DNA from: Cytophagaceae bacterium
Lineage (GTDB): Bacteria > Bacteroidota > Bacteroidia > Cytophagales > Spirosomataceae
Assembly: GCA_947459055.1 (NCBI GenBank)
Contig: CANHCG010000151.1
Span: 1-5,378, forward strand
Direction: 5' to 3'
Length of the DNA: 5,378 bases
Of this stretch, positions 1 to 5,378 are shown in pieces (within the stretch, counting starts at the first letter, position 1; each line of letters begins with the position of its first letter). The position numbers and the translations under genes are program-made. The notes under the pieces were generated by a model. It was not told where the DNA came from. It did not search any database and saw nothing but the letters and a program-made list of their open reading frames with translations.

Positions 1-1
1 A

Positions 2-634
2 CCTCAATCGGATGTGAATCCTTGTGCGCCGAAATTGACTTTGGCTCCACCGGCTTGTGATTTGTTGGATAAGGACCCAACCTGTAATTCGACGAGCTTT
101 GAGAATTCACTTACTTGGGTGCCAACCTTAACTGGAAATTGTGACCAAAGTTTAGCAAGTTATCGGATTTATTATTCCAAAGATGGTAGCAATTTTAAGT
201 TGATTTCCGAGGTGAATGCACTAAAATATGTGCACAAAAAAGCAGATTCATTTATTGGTTGTTATTATGTGACCGCAGTGAGTCAGTTAGGTAAGGAGTC
301 GCCAAAAAGCGAAACGTTTTGTCAAGATAATTGTCCATCATTTGAATTGCCAAATATTTTTAGTCCCAATGGGGATGGTAAAAATGATTTCTTTTTAGCG
401 ATGCGTTGTCCGCGTTTTGTGACGCAGGTTTCATGTAAAATTGTGGATCGGAATGGCCAATTAGTCTATGATTATCAAGGAGATATGGCGGGATTTGGTT
501 GGAATGGTAAGGACATGAATGGTAATATGATGGCGCCATCCACCTATTTTTACACTTGCGAGGTGGCATTTGATGTGGTGAATGTGGCATTAAAAACGAA
601 GACCTTGAAGGGTTGGGTCGAACTCGTCAAATGA
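2..634 (+). CDS. Secreted protein with type IX secretion (gliding-motility-associated) C-terminal domain, 5' partial
   Basis: The reading frame is open from the left edge, so this is the C-terminal 210 codons of a longer protein; an in-frame GTG at 14 is not a credible start. The last ~95 residues (about 350-631) match the CHU_C / type B sorting domain of Bacteroidota. It opens with PNIFSPNGDGKNDFF, continues with a strand reading IVDRNGQLVYDYQ (family: IfnRwGqlVfe), then WNGKDMNG, the STYFYTCEV strand, and ends KGWVELVK. In this family the domain directs export across the outer membrane by the type IX system and surface attachment or release. The preceding stretch (about 100-330) looks like a fibronectin type III-like beta domain (SYRIYYSKDG, CYYVTAVSQLGKES). 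The fragment has ten cysteines, which suggests several disulfides. The function of the missing N-terminal part is unknown. Its TGA overlaps the next gene's ATG. Confidence 0.9.
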   Translation, partial: PQSDVNPCAPKLTLAPPACDLLDKDPTCNSTSFENSLTWVPTLTGNCDQSLASYRIYYSKDGSNFKLISEVNALKYVHKKADSFIGCYYVTAVSQLGKESPKSETFCQDNCPSFELPNIFSPNGDGKNDFFLAMRCPRFVTQVSCKIVDRNGQLVYDYQGDMAGFGWNGKDMNGNMMAPSTYFYTCEVAFDVVNVALKTKTLKGWVELVK

Positions 635-1005
635 GCAAGCTTATCGTTGTGATCGATGGGGAATGTCAATTTTGCCAATTTTCATCGCGGCTTTTACGTA
701 AAATTATTGCCGCGGACATGATCTTTTTAAATCAAAATGACCCTCAAGTTATTGAATTAGAAAAGCAATTTCCTTCGGATAATTGGGCCATTGAAAGTAT
801 TAAACTGCTTTCAGATTCAGAAGTATTCGTGAAATCAGCGGCTATTCGGTTGCTTATGCGGGAGGCCCGATTTGTGTTTCAGCCACTAAGAATCATCTTT
901 ATTCTACCCACAAAGGTCTTAAATTGGGCCTATGATTGGGTGGCGAGTAATCGGTATTTTTGGAATAAGGCTTGTTCGATTACTTTACCGGGAGATAAGG
1001 TTTAG
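631..1005 (+). CDS. DCC-family (DUF393) thiol-disulfide oxidoreductase-like protein
   Basis: This 124-residue protein begins IVVIDGECQFCQFSSR, the DGxCxxC signature of the DCC / DUF393 / YuxK family (Asp9, Cys12, Cys15), and ends with the family's YDWVASNRYFWNK segment (about 101-113). Length is normal for the family. Members are annotated as thioredoxin-like thiol-disulfide oxidoreductases from the CxxC pair, but their substrates are largely unknown. There is no signal peptide or membrane segment, so it should be cytoplasmic. I chose the ATG at 631, which overlaps the upstream stop as ATGA. A TTG at 613 would add six residues of no family resemblance inside the previous gene. No Shine-Dalgarno is visible, so translational coupling is the likely way it is read. 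Pairing with a cysteine-rich exported protein is suggestive, but the different compartments make a direct role in its disulfides doubtful. Confidence 0.88.
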   Translation: MSKLIVVIDGECQFCQFSSRLLRKIIAADMIFLNQNDPQVIELEKQFPSDNWAIESIKLLSDSEVFVKSAAIRLLMREARFVFQPLRIIFILPTKVLNWAYDWVASNRYFWNKACSITLPGDKV

Positions 1006-1156
1006 TTTTGGTGAAAAAGTCGGCATTTAATCGAAAAGGTGCCTTGACTGTTTCGTCGATTGTATTTTCGGAGTCTTTAGGTTTGCAGGCACTGTATAAA
1101 ATAACAGAGGTGCATAGGATTAAAAAAGGAATTTTGAAAAACTCAAGGTACGCAAG

Positions 1157-1189
1157 TTGGCATTTAAATCGGTTTTTGGCCTATCTTTG
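1157..1189 (+). promoter_or_regulatory. Bacteroidota-type promoter for fabD
   Basis: TATCTTTG at 1182-1189 fits the Bacteroidota -7 consensus TAnnTTTG. A TTG at 1157-1159 lies 22 bases upstream, within the usual range for the -33 element. Transcription would begin near 1196, giving a short A/T-rich leader of about 30 bases before the ATG at 1226. The rest of the 220-base spacer after the DCC gene shows no convincing terminator and no supportable gene. Confidence 0.62.
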
Positions 1190-1225
1190 TGCCCATAAAA
1201 GATTTTCAAATTTAATTTAATCATA

Positions 1226-2110
1226 ATGAAAGCATATGTTTTTCCGGGCCAAGGATCCCAATTTCCAGGAATGGCAAAGGATTTATATGAAAATTATGCC
1301 TTGGCTCGTGAGGTTTTTGAGGAGGCGGACCAACAACTTGGATTTTCATTATCGAAAATCATGTTTGAGGGTACGGATGAGGAGTTGAAACAAACCAATG
1401 TAACTCAGCCAGCCATCTATTTACATTCGGTGTTAATTGCCAAATTAGGTGCCTCTTTTCAGCCAGCTATGGTTGCGGGACATTCCTTAGGAGAGTTTTC
1501 GGCATTAGTTGCTGCGGGTGGCTTGACATGGCAAGATGGTTTGGCCTTGGTGTACAAGCGCGCCATGGCGATGCAAAAAGCATGTGAATTAGAGCCAAGT
1601 ACGATGGCGGCTGTGCTCGGTCTAGCAGATGCCCAAATTGAGGCTATTTGTGCGGAATTTGGAGGACAGGTTGTGGCAGCGAATTACAATTGTCCAGGTC
1701 AAGTGGTGATTTCGGGTAGTTTGGCTGGCATTGAGGCAGCGGGAGAAAAATTAAAGGAGGCCGGTGCTAAGCGGGTTTTGACCTTACCGGTAGGTGGGGC
1801 TTTTCATTCCCCTTTCATGGAACCGGCGCGAATTGAACTTGCAGCGGCGATTGAAGCGACGAAAATCAATAAGCCTATTTGCCCTATTTTTCAAAACGTG
1901 AATGCGCAGGCTTCCCAAGATGAAGGAGAAATTAAAGCGAATTTAATTTTACAATTGACAGGCGCTGTGCGTTGGACCCAATCCGTCGAAGCGATGGTAG
2001 CGGCAGGTGCGACGGAATTTATTGAATGTGGGCCTGGGAAAGTTTTGCAAGGATTAGTGCGTAAAATTCATGCAGAGGCCTTGGTTTCCTCCATGGAGCT
2101 AGTAGGCTGA
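1226..2110 (+). CDS. fabD: Malonyl-CoA:acyl carrier protein transacylase
   Basis: FabD moves malonyl groups from CoA to acyl carrier protein, supplying the extender unit for type II fatty acid synthesis in the cytoplasm. The 294-residue protein is collinear with the family (E. coli FabD is about 309). Visible landmarks are FPGQGSQFPGM at 6-16, the nucleophile motif GHSLGE at 85-90 with catalytic Ser87, Arg112 that binds the malonyl carboxylate, NYNCPGQVVISG at 153-164, GAFHSPFM with catalytic His194, Gln243 in QLTGAVRWTQSVE, and the C-terminal FIECGPGKVLQGL. All key residues are present, so it should be active. The ATG at 1226 is chosen because the conserved protein starts within a few residues of it; no Shine-Dalgarno is present and the leader is A/T-rich. 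It appears to be transcribed alone, whereas many bacteria keep fabD beside fabH, fabG or acpP. A tRNA gene follows. Confidence 0.98.
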   Translation: MKAYVFPGQGSQFPGMAKDLYENYALAREVFEEADQQLGFSLSKIMFEGTDEELKQTNVTQPAIYLHSVLIAKLGASFQPAMVAGHSLGEFSALVAAGGLTWQDGLALVYKRAMAMQKACELEPSTMAAVLGLADAQIEAICAEFGGQVVAANYNCPGQVVISGSLAGIEAAGEKLKEAGAKRVLTLPVGGAFHSPFMEPARIELAAAIEATKINKPICPIFQNVNAQASQDEGEIKANLILQLTGAVRWTQSVEAMVAAGATEFIECGPGKVLQGLVRKIHAEALVSSMELVG

Positions 2111-2165
2111 TTTTGAGGGCTTGACCCTTTAGCAGAATAAATAATTCAATTATTTTGAATCATTG

Positions 2166-2197
2166 TTTGTTAATTACCCCCCAAGCCCCTATTTTTG
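2166..2197 (+). promoter_or_regulatory. Bacteroidota-type promoter for tRNA-Gln
   Basis: TTTG at 2166-2169 and TATTTTTG at 2190-2197 are separated by 20 bases, a near-perfect match to the Bacteroidota -33/-7 consensus. The predicted start near 2204 lies about nine bases before the mature tRNA 5' end at 2213. An A/T-rich inverted repeat, ATTCAA and TTGAAT around a 5-base loop (2144-2160), sits just upstream. No gene is visible in the rest of the 102-base gap after fabD. Confidence 0.78.
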
Positions 2198-2212
2198 CAC
2201 TCGATTTAGTAC

Positions 2213-2283
2213 TGACCTATGGTGTAAAGGTAACACACCAGTTTTTGGTTCTGGTTTTCTAGGTTCGAATCCTAGTAGGTCAA
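2213..2283 (+). tRNA. trnQ: tRNA-Gln (anticodon UUG)
   Basis: A full cloverleaf can be folded by hand. The acceptor stem TGACCTA (2213-2219) pairs with TAGGTCA (2276-2282). The D stem GTGT (2222-2225) pairs with ACAC (2233-2236). The anticodon stem CCAG (2238-2241) pairs with CTGG (2251-2254), plus a T-T apposition next to the loop. The T stem CTAGG (2259-2263) pairs with CCTAG (2271-2275) around TTCGAAT. The anticodon is TTG at 2245-2247, reading CAA and, by wobble, CAG. The discriminator base is A2283. The next bases are CTG, so the 3' CCA is not encoded and must be added by CCA-adding enzyme. Confidence 0.96.
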
Positions 2284-2294
2284 CTGGATATGTT

Positions 2295-2326
2295 AAAAGT
2301 CCTCATATTGCATGAGGACTTTTTTT
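2295..2326. terminator. Bidirectional rho-independent terminator between convergent units
   Basis: A perfect 12-bp stem (2295-2306 with 2312-2323) encloses a 5-base loop. On the plus strand the stem runs into a T-tract (2320-2326), ending the tRNA transcript. On the minus strand the same hairpin lies directly after the TAA of the plug-domain gene (2328-2330) and also ends in four Ts. It therefore plausibly terminates both the tRNA unit and the convergent sugar operon. Confidence 0.88.
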
Positions 2327-2327
2327 A

Positions 2328-3149
2328 TTAGGGGGTTAATATTTTCTTTAATTCCTCAAACACATTTTTCTTCTTAAACTCCCGGGCTAAATCCCCATAC
2401 GCCCAAAGCGTGAAGTTCAGTGGTTTTTGATTTTTGATTTCTTCAGGAACTACAAACGTGGACACGCCTCCCTTTTTTGTTTTAATGACCACGACACCAT
2501 TTGCTCCCCGAACGCCATAAATGGCTGTGGTGGATGGGTCTTTTAGGACCGTAACTGACTCGATATCATTTGGATTAATCGTGTTGGTATTCGAGATAGG
2601 TACATCGTCGACAACATATAGTGGGCTATTGGCATTGATCGAGCCAAAACCACGAATCCGCACCATCGCAGCCCCACCGGGAGAATTGTCATTGCTGACG
2701 GTAACTCCCGCCACTTGGCCTGTTAATTTCTGGTTCAATGTCCCAGCGGCGACCTGATTTAATCGGTCGGGTTGAACAGTACCAATAGCTCCATTCGAAT
2801 TTTTTGATTCCAATTTAACACTGGGTTCGATAAATCTTGGAATGAATTGCAATCCTATCCCCATTTTTCCTTGAGCACTTTTCCCTTGGCTCAATTTTAA
2901 CTCTTGTAATTCGCGTAAGGGGATCGCACTCGTATCGCGATATTCTCCTTTAGTAAATAAATCAGTTGGGTCGCGGAAACAGATAAATAAGGAATCATTT
3001 CGGATGAAAAAAGTGCGTTGGGCAGTTTCTTGTTGGCTTCCTGAGGAAAGTGTTTTACCAAAATAATGATCTAAAATACCAATTAAATCATTTTGAGCTC
3101 TTGCCTGAAAGGCAACCAAAAGCAAAAAGATCCCAATCAACTGTTTCAT
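2328..3149 (-). CDS. Exported TonB-receptor plug-domain protein lacking a beta-barrel (SusC/RagA-type plug)
   Basis: This 273-residue protein starts with a clear signal peptide (MKQLIGIFLLLVAFQARAQ, cleavage expected near residue 19). Residues 20-120 form a region I do not recognise. Residues ~125-227 are a TonB-dependent receptor plug with SusC/RagA signatures: GQVAGVTV (144-151), MVRIRGFGSINANSPLYVVDDVPI (162-185), and NDIESVTVLKDPSTTAIYG (194-212) followed by RGANGVVVIKTKKGG. Full SusC proteins are around 1000 residues; here only a ~45-residue charged, helix-like tail (LAREFKKKNVFEELKK) follows, then a stop and a terminator, so the ending looks genuine rather than broken. No carboxypeptidase-like domain or obvious TonB box is visible. 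It should be periplasmic or envelope-bound and cannot form a pore by itself. The ATG lies 10 bases after the epimerase stop, in an A-rich leader, indicating the same transcript. Function is unknown. Confidence 0.87.
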   Translation of the reverse strand: MKQLIGIFLLLVAFQARAQNDLIGILDHYFGKTLSSGSQQETAQRTFFIRNDSLFICFRDPTDLFTKGEYRDTSAIPLRELQELKLSQGKSAQGKMGIGLQFIPRFIEPSVKLESKNSNGAIGTVQPDRLNQVAAGTLNQKLTGQVAGVTVSNDNSPGGAAMVRIRGFGSINANSPLYVVDDVPISNTNTINPNDIESVTVLKDPSTTAIYGVRGANGVVVIKTKKGGVSTFVVPEEIKNQKPLNFTLWAYGDLAREFKKKNVFEELKKILTP

Positions 3150-3159
3150 TTTATTTCGT

Positions 3160-4431
3160 TTAAAGGGTAGCTAACACATCCCCTAATTTTTCATAGGATA
3201 AAATCATAGAACGAACATTGTGGTAATTTATTTTCCACGAATGTGACATGTGTCGCCATATCGGTTCGCCTTCTCGAGTCATCAATGGCCACCATTCGCC
3301 CGTATTGTAATTAATCATTTTGTCAAACACAAAGCGATGTACTTGCTTATGTGCGTTCAAGAATTTTTCGTCTTTGGTTAATAAATAAGCATCGACCATG
3401 CCGATCAACATTTCCGCTTGTTGCCAAAATTCCTTTTCCCGATCATATACCTCGCCTTCATGCGATCCTTCCACATAGACCCCTCCGAATTCCCAGTCAA
3501 TACCATAATTCATCGAATGATAAAAGGCCTTTTCCAAATTTACCCGGTATTCTTCCACATCAAATCCTCCCACACGTAACGCATGCATGAGCAACCAACC
3601 AAATTCTGAATTATGACCATAGGAGGTATTGTCCACGGCGGAGGCTTTCTGGCCACCTTCGGCAAAGCGATCCCAGCCCCATACAATATCAAATTTGATC
3701 TGTGGCGCTACTGACCAATCTGCCCAGAACTGCGGAATACCTGTTCCAGTCGTGGCGTTCATTACTTTTTGAATTAATATATCGATGGATTCTTTCAGTT
3801 TCCGGCGATGTAATTCCTTGCCGCTCGCTTCATACAAAGTCGTAAAGGCCTCCATCAAGTGCATATGCACATCCAAGGTTTTTCGATCCCCGCCCGGAGA
3901 ACCAGGCCCCATTAACTCCCATTTTTCAGAGAAAAATTCCCAATAGCCACCTAGATTCGTATCTACGGCATATTTTTGTAATAGATCAAAACATTTTTCA
4001 GCATACTCTAGGCCAATCGGATCACCCGTTGCCAAGGTATATTCACTCAAACTATAGATGGCAAAACTATGGCCATAACCGATTTTTTGCTTGTTGGTCG
4101 GCTCACCTTTCCGATTCATCATCCAATAAAATCCACCATTTTCGGCATCCCACATGTTATTCAATAAAAAATGAACCCCATGCTCCGCCATCTCTTTCAT
4201 GATAGGTCCACCAAACCCATGTCGATAGGCTTGTGAATAAGTAAATACCGAGCGCGTTTGGGCAATTAAGGATTTTTCATCGGTGCCCGAATCCTCTCCA
4301 AATTCATTGAAATGGGTTAGGAATCCTCCAAAGGTTTTATCCATGGTTCGCTTGGACCAAAAAGGTAATAAATGAGATTCCGTATAGGATTTAATTTCTT
4401 CTCGAAGCGCGATAATTTCTTCTTTATTCAT
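3160..4431 (-). CDS. AGE-family sugar 2-epimerase (N-acylglucosamine / cellobiose 2-epimerase-like)
   Basis: The 423-residue protein is full length for the AGE superfamily of cytoplasmic (alpha/alpha)6-barrel enzymes that epimerise or isomerise sugars at C-2. Visible family blocks are GGFLTHFNEFG (35-45), QTRSVFTYSQAYRHG (58-72), NGGFYWMMNRKGEP (98-111), YGHSFAIYSLSEY (119-131), LDVHMHLMEAFTTLYEA (186-202), SYGHNSEFGWLL (270-281), EFWQQAEMLIG (334-344) and SWKINYHNVR (398-407). His191, His273 and His404 sit where the family has its conserved histidines, by motif comparison with YihS and cellobiose epimerases. There is no signal peptide. Exact substrate cannot be told: GlcNAc/ManNAc, mannose/fructose or a beta-linked disaccharide are all possible, with the cellobiose/mannobiose 2-epimerase type favoured by the His and YGH blocks. 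Its ATG overlaps the kinase stop by 8 bases (ATGAATAA), implying translational coupling. Confidence 0.92.
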   Translation of the reverse strand: MNKEEIIALREEIKSYTESHLLPFWSKRTMDKTFGGFLTHFNEFGEDSGTDEKSLIAQTRSVFTYSQAYRHGFGGPIMKEMAEHGVHFLLNNMWDAENGGFYWMMNRKGEPTNKQKIGYGHSFAIYSLSEYTLATGDPIGLEYAEKCFDLLQKYAVDTNLGGYWEFFSEKWELMGPGSPGGDRKTLDVHMHLMEAFTTLYEASGKELHRRKLKESIDILIQKVMNATTGTGIPQFWADWSVAPQIKFDIVWGWDRFAEGGQKASAVDNTSYGHNSEFGWLLMHALRVGGFDVEEYRVNLEKAFYHSMNYGIDWEFGGVYVEGSHEGEVYDREKEFWQQAEMLIGMVDAYLLTKDEKFLNAHKQVHRFVFDKMINYNTGEWWPLMTREGEPIWRHMSHSWKINYHNVRSMILSYEKLGDVLATL

Positions 4432-5378
4432 GTGTTTTTAGGTTTAGTTGTTCTATTTCGGATGGACTCGCTGAGCCCGTTTCACCAATTTTATGGATGG
4501 AAATATGAGCACACAGGGTTGCAAATTCGCAACTTTCTGAAATGCTTGCCCCCGCCGCGCGGGCAGCCGAAAAGGCCGCCACAATCATATCACCTGCACC
4601 CACTGTATCGATTTCGCCGGTTGGGCCAATCGCCTGTTGCCAATGGATTCCATCCGGGTCTGCATATACCAAGCCCTGTTCCCCTAAAGTCACCAAGGCG
4701 GCCACATCACGTCTGCTTACCCAATTTTTAATGTGCTCAAAATCCGGTGCTTGATTTTTTATTTCGCTTTCAGAAATACCCAAAATTTGGGATAATTCAT
4801 GTTCGTTGACCTTTATTGGTATTTGTGTGGCCACAGATCCTAAAGATCGCAAATCGGCCAATGCAGGTTTATTCGCTCGCCGAATCGTGCTCTGTAAGCG
4901 CTCGATACTCTGGTTGTTTAATAAGGGATTTTGAAATTGTTCATTGACAACGATCCAATCAACGAGATGAATTTGCTGGCTTAGTTGATCAATTAAATAT
5001 TCCGATTTATGAGAGAACCTATTATTCTGTGTGCCAAAATCAATGCGATGATCTTCGATGGAGTCCAACATGGGTTTGGAATAGGTCGGTGTGTCTATAT
5101 CGGCATGTATCGCCAAATGATCCGTTTTAATTCCTAAATGACGACATTGAAACTGCATTTCTCGGCCGAATAAATCTTCTCCAATGGCTCCATAGGCATG
5201 AACTTCAACCCCTAAATGGGCCAGGTTTTTGGCTACATTGCCCGCTCCCCCCAAATAACCTTTGGGCTTGGCACCCCAATGCACAATTTTACCGGTTTCA
5301 ACAGAAATTTCGGAGGTGTTTTTATTTTGTTGGAAATAAAAATCAACCGCAAAATCCCCAATAATGGCAATTTTTACT
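4424..5378 (-). CDS. PfkB/ribokinase-family sugar kinase, RfaE1-like, 5' partial
   Basis: The frame is open to the right edge, so only the first residue or few are missing; the visible 317 codons start VKIAIIGDFAVDFYF, the usual N-terminal strand of this family. An internal GTG at 5284 would delete that strand and is not the start. Further landmarks in visible numbering are GGAGNVAKNLAHLG (43-56), the Mg-associated NxxE motif as NEHE (191-194), VTLGEQG (229-235) and DTVGAGD (257-263), where Asp263 is the expected catalytic base. The GGAGNVA block and the C-terminal HKIGETGSASPSEI resemble RfaE1/HldE heptose-7-phosphate kinases (KxGTATVS), but no nucleotidyltransferase domain follows and no other heptose gene is visible. 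The enzyme should phosphorylate a sugar or sugar phosphate with ATP in the cytoplasm. Its TAA overlaps the epimerase start, so the two are likely made together. Confidence 0.9.
   Translation of the reverse strand, partial: VKIAIIGDFAVDFYFQQNKNTSEISVETGKIVHWGAKPKGYLGGAGNVAKNLAHLGVEVHAYGAIGEDLFGREMQFQCRHLGIKTDHLAIHADIDTPTYSKPMLDSIEDHRIDFGTQNNRFSHKSEYLIDQLSQQIHLVDWIVVNEQFQNPLLNNQSIERLQSTIRRANKPALADLRSLGSVATQIPIKVNEHELSQILGISESEIKNQAPDFEHIKNWVSRRDVAALVTLGEQGLVYADPDGIHWQQAIGPTGEIDTVGAGDMIVAAFSAARAAGASISESCEFATLCAHISIHKIGETGSASPSEIEQLNLKTHE

Noticed and set aside
1008..1220. 70-codon open frame between the DCC gene and fabD
   Set aside because: It starts with TTG or GTG, has no recognisable domain, and its last third overlaps the best fabD promoter. 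It more likely reflects chance openness of spacer DNA, though a small basic protein cannot be fully excluded.
2115..2130. Small GGG-CCC hairpin just after fabD as a possible terminator
   Set aside because: Only about four strong base pairs around a 5-base loop, followed by TTTAG rather than a T-tract; too weak to call.
2213..2283. tRNA-Gln as an integration site for a mobile element
   Set aside because: No integrase and no repeated copy of the tRNA 3' end is visible in the window, and the flanks are ordinary chromosomal genes.
2521..2757. Plus-strand open frame opposite the plug gene
   Set aside because: Antisense to a well-supported plug domain, with no family resemblance; a shadow of the real frame.
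3535..3564. Minus-strand TTTG-N18-TAAATTTG inside the epimerase gene, a possible internal promoter for the plug gene
   Set aside because: It fits the consensus but lies in coding sequence nearly 400 bases before the plug gene, and such short A/T-rich motifs arise often by chance. Transcript-start mapping would settle it.
4372..4754. Plus-strand open frames opposite the kinase and epimerase
   Set aside because: Proline-rich, low-complexity translations lying antisense to conserved kinase motifs; no independent support.

Overview
The window looks like chromosomal DNA from a Bacteroidota bacterium, most likely a Cytophagales-type environmental lineage; the genus cannot be fixed from the sequence. 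The evidence is a type IX secretion (gliding-motility-associated, CHU_C-type) C-terminal domain, a SusC/RagA-type plug domain, promoters matching the Bacteroidota TTTG / TAnnTTTG consensus, starts without Shine-Dalgarno sequences but with A/T-rich leaders, and a tRNA gene with no encoded CCA end.

Left half, plus strand: the window opens inside a secreted, cysteine-rich protein that ends in a type IX sorting domain (2-634). Its stop overlaps the start of a small DCC-family (DUF393) thiol-disulfide oxidoreductase-like gene (631-1005) through an ATGA junction. A 220-base spacer carries a Bacteroidota-type promoter for fabD (1226-2110), the malonyl-CoA:ACP transacylase of fatty acid synthesis, with all expected catalytic residues. 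After a 102-base gap holding a very good promoter comes tRNA-Gln(UUG) (2213-2283).

Centre: a 12-bp hairpin with T-tracts on both sides (2295-2326) separates the plus-strand genes from a convergent minus-strand operon and can serve both directions.

Right half, minus strand, read from the right edge: a PfkB/RfaE1-like sugar kinase (5' end outside the window) overlaps by 8 bases an AGE-family (N-acylglucosamine/cellobiose 2-epimerase-like) sugar epimerase. Ten bases after the epimerase comes a small exported protein consisting of an unassigned N-terminal region, a SusC-type TonB plug domain, and no beta-barrel. The tight spacing suggests one transcript joining a sugar isomerisation step, a sugar phosphorylation step and an envelope protein. 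The barrel-less plug protein is the least ordinary item here. The other genes are recognisable families, and I see no mobile element, CRISPR array or obvious defence system.
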